Source of the DNA: Emticicia sp. C21
GTDB taxonomy: Bacteria; Bacteroidota; Bacteroidia; Cytophagales; Spirosomataceae
DNA: 64,000 nt
Direction of reading: 5' to 3'
NCBI RefSeq assembly: GCF_003418935.1
Contig: NZ_QVMT01000009.1
Span: 1-64,000 of the forward strand
The notes under the pieces were generated by a model. The model was not told the origin of the DNA and searched no databases. It was given only the letters and a program-made list of their open reading frames with translations. Shown here piece after piece: positions 1-9,587 of the stretch; the first letter of the stretch is position 1, and every line of letters starts with the position of its first letter. The position numbers and the translations under genes were made by a program.

Positions 1-37
1 TGCAGAATGAAGTAAAAATGAAAACTTATAAAACAAA

Positions 38-69
38 AAGTAGTAGCAATCTCTTGATTACTACTACTT
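38..69. terminator. Stem-loop just after the left edge
   Basis: Arms AAGTAGTAGCAATC (38-51) and GATTACTACTACTT (56-69) flank a 4-nt loop. Read on the minus strand, the single C/A mismatch becomes a G-U pair and the stem is followed by TTTTTGTTTT, so it is a better minus-strand terminator. No minus-strand gene is visible upstream of it. It may instead be a 3' hairpin of the plus-strand gene that ends off the left edge. Confidence 0.45.
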
Positions 70-122
70 AAAAAATGTACCTTTAATATCTATAACCCTG
101 TATCGTTTTTTTAGGACTAGTC

Positions 123-156
123 AACTGTTACAGGGAGCCCTGTAACAGTTTTATTT
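123..156 (+). terminator. Rho-independent terminator
   Basis: Arms AACTGTTACAGGG (123-135) and CCCTGTAACAGTT (138-150) are perfectly complementary and followed by a T-rich run. It probably ends a plus-strand unit that starts left of the window and insulates the thiolase gene. Confidence 0.75.
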
Positions 157-169
157 TAATTCACATCAC

Positions 170-1348
170 ATGGAAAAGGCTTATATCATTTCTGCTGTAA
201 GAACGCCACTCGGAAGTTTTGGTGGGGCATTATCTACTATACCGGCACCTCAATTAGGAGCTACCGCCATTAAAGCGGCTATCAAAAAAGCAAATATTGA
301 CCCGAATTCTGTAGACGAATTGTTCTTCGGGAACGTTTGTCAGGCTAATATTGGGCAAGCACCTGCCCGCCAGGCAGCAATTTACGGAGGGCTATCGGTT
401 AAAACCAATACAACTACTGTGAATAAAGTATGTGCTTCCGGCATGAAGTCAATTATTTTTGGTAGTCAATCTATTGAATTGGGTGAAAATCAGTTAGTAG
501 TCGCTGGAGGAATGGAAAATATGTCAATGATTCCGTTTTATCTGGAAAAAGCCCGTTATGGATATGGTTATGGTAGTGGCGTTTTGGTCGATGGATTGGC
601 TAAAGATGGCCTGACAGATGCCTATCAGCCACAAGCAATGGGTTGTTTTGGCGATTCAACTGCAGCAAAATATGGGATCAGTCGTCAGGAACAGGATGAA
701 TACGCTATACAATCGTATAAACGCTCGGCAGAAGCCTGGGAAAAAGGTTATTTTGAAAATGAGGTAACTCCCGTGGAAGTCATTGATAAAAAGGGGAATA
801 TCAAGGTTGTAAGTCAGGATGAGGAGTATAAGAATGTGATTTTTGAGAAAATACCCAATCTGAAACCTGCTTTTACAAAAGATGGTACAGTTACGGCTGC
901 CAATGCCTCTACTATCAATGATGGTGCGGCTGCCTTAGTTTTGAGTTCGGGTGAGAATATTCAATTATCAGGTTTGAAACCGATTGCCAGAATTATTGCT
1001 TATGCTGATGCAGAACAAGAGCCAGAATGGTTTACTACTTCACCAGTATTTGCTGCGCAAAAAGCACTCGAGAGAGCAGGCCTCTCAGTTTCCGATATTG
1101 ACTTTTTTGAAGTAAATGAGGCATTTTCGGTTGTTCCTATGGTATTCTGTAAAGAACTAGATTTAAAATACGATAACGTAAATATTTTTGGTGGAGCAGT
1201 TTCAATTGGGCACCCGCTGGGTTGTTCAGGTGCGAGAATTGTGACAACCTTAATTAACGTGCTTCAACAGAAAAATGGCAAATATGGATTGGCTGCCATT
1301 TGCAACGGCGGTGGCGGTGCCAGTGCAATTATCATCGAAAAATTATAA
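170..1348 (+). CDS. Acetyl-CoA C-acetyltransferase (thiolase)
   Basis: A 392-residue thiolase of normal length that condenses or cleaves acetoacetyl-CoA in the cytoplasm. The nucleophilic cysteine is Cys88 in NKVCASGMKS. The C-terminal half carries the GHPLGCSGAR histidine motif and CNGGGGAS, which holds the second catalytic cysteine, so the active-site triad is complete. It starts at ATG 170 after a strong terminator, so it has its own promoter, and a terminator follows it. No other fatty-acid or ketone-body gene is adjacent, so the sequence does not decide between biosynthetic and degradative use. Confidence 0.95.
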   Translation: MEKAYIISAVRTPLGSFGGALSTIPAPQLGATAIKAAIKKANIDPNSVDELFFGNVCQANIGQAPARQAAIYGGLSVKTNTTTVNKVCASGMKSIIFGSQSIELGENQLVVAGGMENMSMIPFYLEKARYGYGYGSGVLVDGLAKDGLTDAYQPQAMGCFGDSTAAKYGISRQEQDEYAIQSYKRSAEAWEKGYFENEVTPVEVIDKKGNIKVVSQDEEYKNVIFEKIPNLKPAFTKDGTVTAANASTINDGAAALVLSSGENIQLSGLKPIARIIAYADAEQEPEWFTTSPVFAAQKALERAGLSVSDIDFFEVNEAFSVVPMVFCKELDLKYDNVNIFGGAVSIGHPLGCSGARIVTTLINVLQQKNGKYGLAAICNGGGGASAIIIEKL

Positions 1349-1365
1349 TTGATATAGTCTTCATG

Positions 1366-1397
1366 AAGAGATGCCTGCAAAAGCATCTCTTTTGTTT
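1366..1397 (+). terminator. Terminator of the thiolase gene
   Basis: Stem AAGAGATGC (1366-1374) pairs with GCATCTCTT (1383-1391), followed by TTGTTTT. It lies 18 bp after the thiolase stop codon, and the arabinokinase ATG follows at 1410. Confidence 0.75.
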
Positions 1398-1409
1398 TGA
1401 TGCTTCTTT

Positions 1410-2738
1410 ATGGAAATTAACTCTAATAGCTCTCCTATTTTAAGAAACTTTTTTGGTAATAACCAGCCGCTGGTTCAAGCAAGTTCAACAGGTCGTTTAG
1501 ATGTAATGGGCGGGATTGCTGATTATTCAGGCTCAATGGTTTTGCAGATGCCGATTAAAGAAAAGGCAACTGTAACAGTTGGACATAGAGGCTACAATCA
1601 ATTGCATATCAAAAGTCTTGATGTAACTGAAAACAATGAATTATTCATTGATTTAGAAGAATTACCCAAAAACTATAAAGAAGCCAATGAATACCTCAAA
1701 CAATTAGAGGGCGGCGATTGGGCATCTTATATTGTAGGTTGTTTTCTGGTATTAATGATTGAAAAGCAGTTGAATTTAGGTGGGATTGATATTTTAGTAA
1801 AATCAGAAGTGCCCTTTGGTAAAGGTGTATCATCTTCTGCAGCCATAGAAGTAGCAACCCTGAAAGCCCTTGGAGAATTATTTTCAATTGAGTTTTCTGG
1901 TACTGAACTGCCAATTTTAGCACAAAAAGCCGAAAATTTAGTTGTAGGCGCTCCTTGTGGGTTAATGGATCAATTGGCTTCCTATTTTGGTCATGATAAA
2001 TATTTGCTTCCCATTCTATGTCAGCCTGACAAGATTTTTTCAAGTATCAAAATACCAGATAATTTATATTTTGTTGGCATCGACAGTGGTGTCAGGCATG
2101 CTGTGAGTGGGGCATCTTATGGAGAAGTTCGGACGGCAGCCTCTATGGGTTTTTCAATTATAGCTCAGAAACAGGGAGTTTCAAAACATGATTTAAAAGG
2201 TACAAAGAACCACCTTCTACCTTATTCAGGCTATTTGAGCAATATTTCTCCCTCACAATATGAAGCAAAATATGCCAAATATCTTAGTTCGATGTACGGA
2301 AAAGATTTTCTGAATGAATTTAGTGTGGTAACCGATACTTTAGCACATATTAAGCCGGATACCTATTACAATATCAAGGCAAGTACACAGCACCCAATTT
2401 ATGAAAATCATAGGGTAAGATTTTTTACTGAAATGCTGAAAGGTATTAATGATAGAAATCATAGTGAGTTAATGCCATTAATGGGCGAATTGATGTATCA
2501 ATCTCATCAGAGCTATAATCAATGTGGCTTAGGCAATGAATACACGGATTTGCTTGTTGAAATGGCACACTCGAAAGGAGTAAATTCCGGGGTTTATGGT
2601 GCCAAGATAACCGGTGGTGGTAGTGGTGGTACCGTTTGCTTAATGGTTTATGGTGAACATGGACTTTTAACTGCTAAAGACATTATGAACCAATACAAAA
2701 AACAGACAAATCAGGACTCTCTTGTATTTTTTCAATAA
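1410..2738 (+). CDS. GHMP kinase resembling plant L-arabinokinase
   Basis: A 442-residue sugar kinase of the galactokinase/GHMP family. Seen: GRLDVMGGIADYSG at 28-41 (substrate loop), PFGKGVSSSAA at 135-145 (ATP-binding motif), VGAPCGLMDQ at 179-188 with the presumed catalytic Asp187, and KITGGGSGG at 399-407. From memory, these and the HPIYENHRVRFF segment match the C-terminal kinase half of plant ARA1 much better than bacterial GalK, whose signature begins with an RVN.IGEH motif. The glycosyltransferase-like N-terminal half of ARA1 is absent. The likely reaction is ATP-dependent 1-phosphorylation of L-arabinose or a related sugar. Substrate is inferred; galactose or fucose kinase activity is not excluded. 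A GH127 arabinofuranosidase lies 4.8 kb downstream. Confidence 0.8.
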   Translation: MEINSNSSPILRNFFGNNQPLVQASSTGRLDVMGGIADYSGSMVLQMPIKEKATVTVGHRGYNQLHIKSLDVTENNELFIDLEELPKNYKEANEYLKQLEGGDWASYIVGCFLVLMIEKQLNLGGIDILVKSEVPFGKGVSSSAAIEVATLKALGELFSIEFSGTELPILAQKAENLVVGAPCGLMDQLASYFGHDKYLLPILCQPDKIFSSIKIPDNLYFVGIDSGVRHAVSGASYGEVRTAASMGFSIIAQKQGVSKHDLKGTKNHLLPYSGYLSNISPSQYEAKYAKYLSSMYGKDFLNEFSVVTDTLAHIKPDTYYNIKASTQHPIYENHRVRFFTEMLKGINDRNHSELMPLMGELMYQSHQSYNQCGLGNEYTDLLVEMAHSKGVNSGVYGAKITGGGSGGTVCLMVYGEHGLLTAKDIMNQYKKQTNQDSLVFFQ

Positions 2739-2770
2739 GTTTACGCCTTAAATACTTTATCAATATTATA

Positions 2771-3631
2771 ATGAAATTTCTGTATTCTATTCTTCTCGTT
2801 TTAGTAATAGCTTGTCATCCTGTTCCGCAAAAATCTTTCATTCAGGTTCCCGGAAAAGGTTTAATTAAGTTTCTGAAATATAATTCCGGCTTTAAACCTA
2901 TGATTTCCTCGCATAGAGGTGGTGGAGATATTCCTGGTTATCCTGAAAATTGTCTTGAGTCTTTTGAATTTCTGGCGAGTAAAATTCCGACAATTATTGA
3001 ATGTGATATTGAGATTACGAAAGATAGCGTATTAATGATGATGCATGATAATTCATTGGATAGAACCACCACAGGGAAAGGCAAAATTATTGCCCGGAAT
3101 TGGGATGAAATAAAAGACCTGAATCTAAAGGATAATGCAGGAACTCTGACAACATTTAAAATACCTACATTGCAAGAAGTTTTGAAGTGGGGCAAAAATA
3201 AAGTGATTTTTGGATTAGATGTAAAGCGAAATACACCATATGAAAAAGTAGTGGCGATGGTAAAGAATTTAGGGGCACAAGATTATTGTATGATTATTGT
3301 CTATGATGAAAAGCAGGCAAAAAAAGTGTATGATTTAGATCCTGGCCTCATGATTTCTGTTACAATGAGAGATTTAAAAGAATATGAACGACACCAACGG
3401 GTAGGGATTCCTGACAAAAACATGGTGGCTTTTATCGGAACCAGAGAGCCGAACAAAGAATTTAATGATTTTTTGCATAAAAAAGGTATCTGCACTATTC
3501 TGGGTACATTAGGGAACCTTGACAAAATGGCTATTGCAAAAGGAGACCACCTTTATAAAGGTTTTGTAAATAATGGAGCTGATATTCTTTCCACTGACCG
3601 CATGTTTGAAGCTTATGAAGCAATTAAATAA
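2771..3631 (+). CDS. Glycerophosphodiester phosphodiesterase lipoprotein
   Basis: A 286-residue GDPD-family enzyme that splits glycerophosphodiesters into glycerol-3-phosphate and an alcohol. The first 15 residues form a lipoprotein signal ending in the lipobox LVIAC (Cys15), so it is probably anchored in the envelope. The TIM-barrel signature is intact: His48-Arg49, Glu59-Asn60, Glu77 and Asp79 for metal, and His92-Asp93. The gene starts 32 bp after the kinase gene on the same strand and may be cotranscribed with it. The physiological substrate (phospholipid breakdown products or another diester) cannot be read from sequence. Confidence 0.9.
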   Translation: MKFLYSILLVLVIACHPVPQKSFIQVPGKGLIKFLKYNSGFKPMISSHRGGGDIPGYPENCLESFEFLASKIPTIIECDIEITKDSVLMMMHDNSLDRTTTGKGKIIARNWDEIKDLNLKDNAGTLTTFKIPTLQEVLKWGKNKVIFGLDVKRNTPYEKVVAMVKNLGAQDYCMIIVYDEKQAKKVYDLDPGLMISVTMRDLKEYERHQRVGIPDKNMVAFIGTREPNKEFNDFLHKKGICTILGTLGNLDKMAIAKGDHLYKGFVNNGADILSTDRMFEAYEAIK

Positions 3632-3713
3632 CTTGGATTACTGAACTTCAATCGCTAACTTAGTTTTACCGACCACATTAAATCAATTAAAATACTTAAA
3701 TTAAATTTCATCA

Positions 3714-5072
3714 ATGCGAAATCTCTTGATTAGTCTTCTTACCATGTCTTGTGGTCTTACCATGGGGCAATCAGCACTAAAACCTAAAATCAGTACAAGT
3801 GCAGATGCCTTAGAAAAGAAAGTTGTGGCCTGGCGCCGTGATTTTCATGAAAACCCTGAATTAGGTAACCTTGAATTCAGAACCTCTAAAATCGTTGCGG
3901 ATCATCTTCGTTCATTGGGCATTGTGGTACAGGAAAAGGTGGGTGTAACGGGAGTTGTAGGGATACTTAAAGGCGGTAAACCGGGACCGGTTGTAGCACT
4001 TCGTGCCGATATGGATGGCTTACCTGTAACTGAGCGCGTGGATGTGCCTTTCAAATCAAAAGTAATGACGGAATATAATGGCCAGAAAACTGGAGTGATG
4101 CATGCTTGTGGGCATGATTCTCACGTAGCAATTCTGATGGGTGTTGCGGAGATTTTGTCGTCAATGAAAAATGATTTAGCTGGAACTGTGAAATTTATTT
4201 TCCAACCTGCTGAAGAAGGTGTTTATGATGCTAAATTATTGAAAGATGGCAAATCAGGTGCCGAATTGATGGTAATGGAAGGGGTAATGGAAAACCCTAA
4301 AGTAGATGCTATTTTTGGTTTACATATCAGCTCAGTAACAGAAGTTGGAAAAATTGGTTATCGCTCAGGTGCTACCATGGCGGCTGTTGACCAATTGGGT
4401 ATTAAATTAAAAGGTAAACAAACACATGGAGCCAATCCGTGGTCCGGAATTGACCCAATTGTTACTGCAGCGCAGATTGTGATGGGTCTACAAACCATTG
4501 TGAGCCGTAATGTAAATATTACCGAAAACCCAGCTATTGTAACTGTAGGCGCAATTCATGGGGGTATTCGTCAGAATATCATTCCGGAATCACTTGAAAT
4601 GATTGGAACTATCCGTACTTTTGGAACAGAGCAGCGTCAGTTAGTTCATCGCCGTATTAATGAAGTGGCTACAAATATTGCAGAGAGTGCAGGAGCAGTT
4701 GCTGACGTAAAAATCGATACGGGCTATCCTGTTACTTATAATGATCCTGCTTTAACTGATAAAATGATTGGTACTTTAGAAGCTATTGCTGGAAAAGCTA
4801 ACGTGAATGTTCAGCCTGTACAAACTGGTGCAGAAGATTTCAGTTTCTTCCAGCAAAAAGTACCAGGATTATTCTTTTTCTTAGGCGGCAAACCTAAAGG
4901 CCAAACAAGTCCTGCACCTCACCATACACCTGATTTCTATATCGATGAATCAGGTTTTACTTTGGGTATGAAATCTCTGGCGAGTTTAACAGTTGATTAT
5001 TTCGAAATGAATGCAGTGAAAGCAACTGATTTACAGGCTTCTAAGAGTAAAAAAGATAAAAAGAGCAAGTAA
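3714..5072 (+). CDS. M20-family amidohydrolase, exported
   Basis: A 452-residue metal-dependent amidohydrolase of the hippurate/N-acyl-amino-acid hydrolase group (peptidase M20). Seen: an N-terminal signal peptide ending near MGQS, RRDFHENPELG near 41-51, RADMDGLP near 97-104, and MHACGHDSH with Cys132 and His134 as likely metal ligands. A dimerisation-domain motif THGANPWSGIDP and the later TGAEDFSFF motif are also present. The tail is lysine/serine rich (KSKKDKKSK). It is followed by a strong terminator. Substrate is not predictable. Export suggests scavenging of N-acylated amino acids or peptides outside the cytoplasm. Confidence 0.9.
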   Translation: MRNLLISLLTMSCGLTMGQSALKPKISTSADALEKKVVAWRRDFHENPELGNLEFRTSKIVADHLRSLGIVVQEKVGVTGVVGILKGGKPGPVVALRADMDGLPVTERVDVPFKSKVMTEYNGQKTGVMHACGHDSHVAILMGVAEILSSMKNDLAGTVKFIFQPAEEGVYDAKLLKDGKSGAELMVMEGVMENPKVDAIFGLHISSVTEVGKIGYRSGATMAAVDQLGIKLKGKQTHGANPWSGIDPIVTAAQIVMGLQTIVSRNVNITENPAIVTVGAIHGGIRQNIIPESLEMIGTIRTFGTEQRQLVHRRINEVATNIAESAGAVADVKIDTGYPVTYNDPALTDKMIGTLEAIAGKANVNVQPVQTGAEDFSFFQQKVPGLFFFLGGKPKGQTSPAPHHTPDFYIDESGFTLGMKSLASLTVDYFEMNAVKATDLQASKSKKDKKSK

Positions 5073-5095
5073 TTTTGTGTTCTTATAAAATCCTG

Positions 5096-5136
5096 AAAAG
5101 GTTCGGCGTAAAACTTTACGCCGAACCTTTTTGTTT
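5096..5136 (+). terminator. Strong terminator after the M20 gene
   Basis: A 17-bp stem, AAAAGGTTCGGCGTAAA (5096-5112) with its complement (5115-5131), followed by TTTTTG then TTTT. The AAAAGG/CCTTTT outer arms make it look similar in both directions. Confidence 0.85.
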
Positions 5137-5180
5137 TATTAGAGGGCTAAACTTAAATTGCCCACCTAATTACGAAAGAT

Positions 5181-5813
5181 ATGTCTGCTGAAATCATTGA
5201 AATATTTCCAACTAATCCTGACGAGCGTAAGCTTCGCCAGGTAGTTGATTGCCTGAAAGGCGGAGGAATTATCATATATCCAACCGATACAGTTTATGCG
5301 ATGGGTTGCGATATATTCAGTACCAAGGGAGTTGAGCGGTTGTGTAAAATAAAAGGCATTAAACCTCAGCATCATAATTTTTCAATTGTTTGTCACGACT
5401 TAAGTAATATTTCTACTTACGCAAAGGTATCTAATAATGCTTTTAGATTACTCAAAAGGGCTTTACCTGGGCCGTTTACATTCATTCTTCCGGCCACTGC
5501 AGATTTACCCAAAATCATGCAAACCAATCGTAAAACCATTGGTGTCAGAGTGCCAGACCACAAAATTCCGCAAAGACTCATTGAGATGTTGGGTAATCCT
5601 ATTATTACCACGTCAGTAAAGGATGATATCGATGATATTATTGAGTACCCGAATGAAATAGAGGTGCTTTATGACCAGAATAAGGATAAAGCCGATATAA
5701 TTATTGACGGGGGTTGGTGCGGAATTGAACCCTCAACTGTTGTTCTAGCGATTGATGATGATTTTGAGGTAATAAGAGAGGGACTTGGAGATTTTGACGA
5801 AATTAACAGATAA
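5181..5813 (+). CDS. L-threonylcarbamoyladenylate synthase-like protein (Sua5/YciO/YrdC)
   Basis: A 210-residue protein of the Sua5/YciO/YrdC family, whose TsaC members make threonylcarbamoyl-AMP for tRNA t6A modification. The YrdC fold is recognisable from IIYPTDTVYAMGCD (31-44), the FSIV segment near 67-70, PGPFTFILPAT, TIGVRVPDH and the C-terminal PSTVV motif. Length fits the short form without the extra Sua5 domain. The shape is closer to the YciO branch, so t6A activity is likely but not certain. It has no close neighbours on its strand: a terminator lies upstream and 107 bp separate it from the next gene. Confidence 0.85.
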   Translation: MSAEIIEIFPTNPDERKLRQVVDCLKGGGIIIYPTDTVYAMGCDIFSTKGVERLCKIKGIKPQHHNFSIVCHDLSNISTYAKVSNNAFRLLKRALPGPFTFILPATADLPKIMQTNRKTIGVRVPDHKIPQRLIEMLGNPIITTSVKDDIDDIIEYPNEIEVLYDQNKDKADIIIDGGWCGIEPSTVVLAIDDDFEVIREGLGDFDEINR

Positions 5814-5920
5814 TTCATCTGCCAAAATAGTCTTATTTAATTTGATCAGAGTACATTAGCAGGCCGAATATATCTTTTACTCTAATTTTATCTTACCACT
5901 ACCTAAGAAAACCGTATACT

Positions 5921-7456
5921 ATGAAAATCCTATTCAAAAAGGTTCTTTCTCTAGCTTATCTAATATTTATTTTTCAAATAACTCATGCACAAAACCCTAA
6001 AGAATTAAGAACACTTATTGTGTTTTTTGATGGATTAAGGCCTGATTATATTACCCTAGAAAATATGCCGAATCTCTATACTTTCAGCAAAAAGGGTTCT
6101 TATGGCAAAAATCACCATAGTGTTTTTCCTACTGTTACAAGGGTGAATTCCTCCTCTTATTCAACCGGAAGTTATCCTAAAACGCACGGTTTGATGGGAA
6201 ATACGGTTTACTTTCCGAAAGTTGATAAAAAGCAGGGTTTGAATACAGGAGAAGCTGAAAATCTCAATAAAATTAATGACTCAGAGAATGGAAATCTGCT
6301 AACTGCTATTTCATTAGGTGAAATATTGACTAAAGCAGGAAAAAAGATGATGGTTTTTAGTTCAGGCTCTACCGGGTCTGCTTTATTACAAAATCATAAA
6401 GTAGGCAGCGGTGCGGTTATCAATACGAGCATGATTTTACCTGAATCATTTAGAGAACAAGTACTGAAAGAAATAGGTCCGATTCCGGAAAGTGTAAAGC
6501 CTAAACCTAATTTGCTGCAACACAAATGGATTACAGATGCCATATTGAAATATGGCATTACCTTAGATGGTCCTTTGGTGAGTTCGGTCTGGTTTTCTGA
6601 CCCGGATGGAGCGGCTCATACATTTGGCATTGGTTCTGAGTTTGCGATGGAATCAATCAGAATCGTTGATGAACAGTTTGGACGTATTCTGAAAGATATA
6701 GAACAGAAAGGTCTGACAAATAATTTCAACATCATTATTTCTGCAGATCATGGTTTTGCCACCTTTATCGGAAAAACTAATGTGGCTGATTTTTTAGTTA
6801 GTCAGGGCTTAAAACAAAGCAAAGAGAGTGAAGATGTGGTGGTATCTGAGGGAGCAATTTATGTTCAAAATCATGATAAAGCGAAGATTCAGCAGATAGT
6901 AACAATATTACAAGGTCAGGAGTGGGTGGGTGGTATTTATACAAAAGGGCTAAAAACAGGCGATGCCAAAGGTTTTATTGCAGGCACACTTTCTTTTGAA
7001 GCTATTCACTGGAATCATGCCAATAGGACTGCTGATATTTTGGTTGACTATAACTGGAATGATAATAAGAATGATAAAAACTATGCAGGAACAAGCTATG
7101 CTAAGGGAGTTGCAGGGCATGGCAGTCTAAGTCCTTATGAGGTACATATTGCACTCTTTGCAAACGGGCCAAGTTTTAAAAAGGCATTCGAGAGCAATCT
7201 GCCAACATCAAATGTTGACCTTGTTCCTACTATTCTACATTTGCATCAATTGCCCATACCAGCTTCTATGAACGGACGAGTTTTTTACGAATTATTAAAT
7301 GAGAAAAACACACCGAAATTACCTGAATTGAAGGTAGAAAAAATCAGTACTAAAGCAGCTTACCCGGGCGGCTCATATGAATTAGTACTACAGCAAGGTA
7401 TATTAGGAAAATATAGATACCTGGATTATTCTAAAGTAGTTCGTGCTAGTAAATAA
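5921..7456 (+). CDS. Type I phosphodiesterase/nucleotide pyrophosphatase-like protein
   Basis: A 511-residue exported member of the alkaline phosphatase superfamily, ENPP branch. A signal peptide ends near THAQ (about 24). Metal and nucleophile sites are visible: VFFDGLRPDY with Asp37, Thr73 in FPTVTRVN aligning with the ENPP nucleophile, STGSYPKTHG, SDPDGAAHTFG for the second metal pair, and ISADHGF. GVAGHGSLSP provides the late histidine. It probably hydrolyses phosphodiesters in the periplasm or at the surface. The exact substrate is unknown. A terminator follows it. Confidence 0.88.
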   Translation: MKILFKKVLSLAYLIFIFQITHAQNPKELRTLIVFFDGLRPDYITLENMPNLYTFSKKGSYGKNHHSVFPTVTRVNSSSYSTGSYPKTHGLMGNTVYFPKVDKKQGLNTGEAENLNKINDSENGNLLTAISLGEILTKAGKKMMVFSSGSTGSALLQNHKVGSGAVINTSMILPESFREQVLKEIGPIPESVKPKPNLLQHKWITDAILKYGITLDGPLVSSVWFSDPDGAAHTFGIGSEFAMESIRIVDEQFGRILKDIEQKGLTNNFNIIISADHGFATFIGKTNVADFLVSQGLKQSKESEDVVVSEGAIYVQNHDKAKIQQIVTILQGQEWVGGIYTKGLKTGDAKGFIAGTLSFEAIHWNHANRTADILVDYNWNDNKNDKNYAGTSYAKGVAGHGSLSPYEVHIALFANGPSFKKAFESNLPTSNVDLVPTILHLHQLPIPASMNGRVFYELLNEKNTPKLPELKVEKISTKAAYPGGSYELVLQQGILGKYRYLDYSKVVRASK

Positions 7457-7483
7457 GAATTGATAAAAATCTCTTATTTTTAC

Positions 7484-7512
7484 ACTGCTCAAAATTATTG
7501 AGCAGTTTTTTT
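7484..7512 (+). terminator. Terminator after the phosphodiesterase gene
   Basis: Stem ACTGCTCAA (7484-7492) and TTGAGCAGT (7498-7506) with loop AATTA, followed by seven or more T residues. Confidence 0.85.
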
Positions 7513-7562
7513 CGACCTATTAACACCGCCAATTTAATCCTAGTCTTCTTAACCTTTCAGCT

Positions 7563-9587
7563 ATGATCAAGAGATTCCTTACAGTATTATCCGTCCCACT
7601 TATTATCCATCAAACACAAGCGCAAAATTCTTTTTATATTGCTAATAAAGCATCTCTTGCGCCACTTGAATATATTGAACTACCCTTAGGAACAGTAAAA
7701 CCTAAAGGTTGGTTGCATACGCAACTGACAATCATGAAAAACGGTACAACCGGGCATTTAGACGAATACTATCCTAAAATCATGAATGATAATGGCTGGT
7801 TAGGTGGCAAAGGTGATGCATGGGAAGAAACTCCTTATTGGCTTGACGGTGCTCTCCCCCTCGCCTATTTACTGGATGATCAAACATTGAAAACTAAAGT
7901 ACAGAAATATGTCAATTGGGTGATAGATAGCCAAAGGCCCAATGGTTATATAGGCGGAATTACTAAAGATGAAAGAGAAGGCAAGACAATTGTTGAATGC
8001 AAGCAAGGTGATGACTGGTGGCCTAAAATGGTAATGATAAAGGTTTTACAACAATATTATACAGCTACTAATGATAAAAGAGTTATTAAATGCTTAACTA
8101 ATTACTTTAAGTATCAACATCAGAATCTTAAAAGTTGTCCATTAGTGAAATGGACTGATTGGGCAAAAGCCAGAGGAGGCGATAATCTGATGTCGGTTTA
8201 TTGGTTGTATAATATTACAGGAGATAAATTTTTATTGGAATTAGGAGATACAATTTACCAACAAACTACTCCATGGACTGACCTTCTAGGTAAACGCAAT
8301 TGGGTAATGCAAGCCGCTGCTAATCAAACCGATGAAAAATGGATGGAAAGACATGCAGTAAATGTAGGTATGGGCATAAAGCTTCCGGCTATTTATTATC
8401 AGGCTAAAAAGAATCCGGAACTATTAAAAAGCCTAAAAACAGGTTGGACAGATTTAATGACTTTACACGGGTTGCCTCATGGTATGTACTCAGGTGATGA
8501 AGATTTGCATGGAAATGACCCAACACAAGGCATTGAATTATGTTCAATTGTGGAGACAATGTTCTCTTTGGAGCAAATGATTAGTATAACGGGTGACCAA
8601 ACTTATATGGATGCTCTTGAACGCATGACTTACAATGCTTTGCCGACCCAAACAACTGACGATTTTAATTCGAGACAATATTTTCAGATAGCAAATCAGG
8701 TGCAGGTGAGCCGTGGTGTGTTTGATTTTTCTTTGCCATTCTGGCGAGGCATGTGTAATGTTTTTGGACCTTATGCAGGATACACATGTTGTACAGCCAA
8801 TATGCATCAAGGCTGGACAAAATTCACCTCGCATCTTTGGTATGCCACGCCTGATAAAGGTCTGGCTGCTTTATTATTTGCTCCCAGTACAATTAAAGCT
8901 AAAGTGGGTAATGGAACAGAGGTAAGCATTGAAGAAGAAACCAACTACCCATTTGAAGACCAGATTAATTTTATAATCAGTACTTCTAAATCAGTTGATT
9001 TTCCATTAGAGATACGAATACCGGTCTGGTGTAATGAGGCTACGTTAATATTAAATGGTCAAAAGCTAAGAGTGGAAAAGGGAGGCAAAATTGCCCGAAT
9101 CAAAAGAGTCTGGGCAAATGGTGATAAAATCACTTTGCAATTACCAATGGAGGTAACCACGTCTAACTGGGCAAAAAATTCTCGTGCTATTGAAAGAGGG
9201 CCGCTGGTTTATGCCTTAAAAATTGAAGAAGAGTGGACAAAAAAGGAAATCAAAGAAGAAGGAATTTACTATGATATTCAGCCAAAGAGCGATTGGAATT
9301 ACGGCTTGCCTCAGACAGTTATTAAAAAACCGATAGAAAATTCAACTGTTACAATAAAACCCAAATCAGATGCCTTTGTGTGGAATAGCTCGAATGCCCC
9401 GATTGAGATAAAAACAGTTGGTAAAAAGATTCCAAGTTGGAAAATTATTGAGGGTGTGGCTCGTCAGCCTGTTACTCCTCGTGATGGTCTGTATTTAGGT
9501 GAAGTAGACGATAAAGCGGAAACTATCACTTTGATTCCATATGGTTGTAGCAAGCTAAGAATTGTCGCTTTTCCTGTGGTTAAATGA
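7563..9587 (+). CDS. Glycoside hydrolase family 127 protein (beta-L-arabinofuranosidase type)
   Basis: A 674-residue exported glycoside hydrolase of the former DUF1680 family. A signal peptide ends near QTQAQ (about 21). An alpha/alpha-barrel follows and the last 200 or so residues look like beta-sandwich. The thiolate catalytic cluster known from GH127 is visible: Glu325-x-Cys327 (ELCS) and the adjacent pair Cys409-Cys410 in YTCCTANMHQGW, so a Zn-bound cysteine nucleophile is expected. Activity is probably removal of beta-L-arabinofuranose from plant glycans or glycoproteins, although this family and the related GH146 vary in linkage. It lies near a putative L-arabinokinase (1410-2738). A small lipoprotein gene follows 52 bp later. 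Confidence 0.9.
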   Translation: MIKRFLTVLSVPLIIHQTQAQNSFYIANKASLAPLEYIELPLGTVKPKGWLHTQLTIMKNGTTGHLDEYYPKIMNDNGWLGGKGDAWEETPYWLDGALPLAYLLDDQTLKTKVQKYVNWVIDSQRPNGYIGGITKDEREGKTIVECKQGDDWWPKMVMIKVLQQYYTATNDKRVIKCLTNYFKYQHQNLKSCPLVKWTDWAKARGGDNLMSVYWLYNITGDKFLLELGDTIYQQTTPWTDLLGKRNWVMQAAANQTDEKWMERHAVNVGMGIKLPAIYYQAKKNPELLKSLKTGWTDLMTLHGLPHGMYSGDEDLHGNDPTQGIELCSIVETMFSLEQMISITGDQTYMDALERMTYNALPTQTTDDFNSRQYFQIANQVQVSRGVFDFSLPFWRGMCNVFGPYAGYTCCTANMHQGWTKFTSHLWYATPDKGLAALLFAPSTIKAKVGNGTEVSIEEETNYPFEDQINFIISTSKSVDFPLEIRIPVWCNEATLILNGQKLRVEKGGKIARIKRVWANGDKITLQLPMEVTTSNWAKNSRAIERGPLVYALKIEEEWTKKEIKEEGIYYDIQPKSDWNYGLPQTVIKKPIENSTVTIKPKSDAFVWNSSNAPIEIKTVGKKIPSWKIIEGVARQPVTPRDGLYLGEVDDKAETITLIPYGCSKLRIVAFPVVK

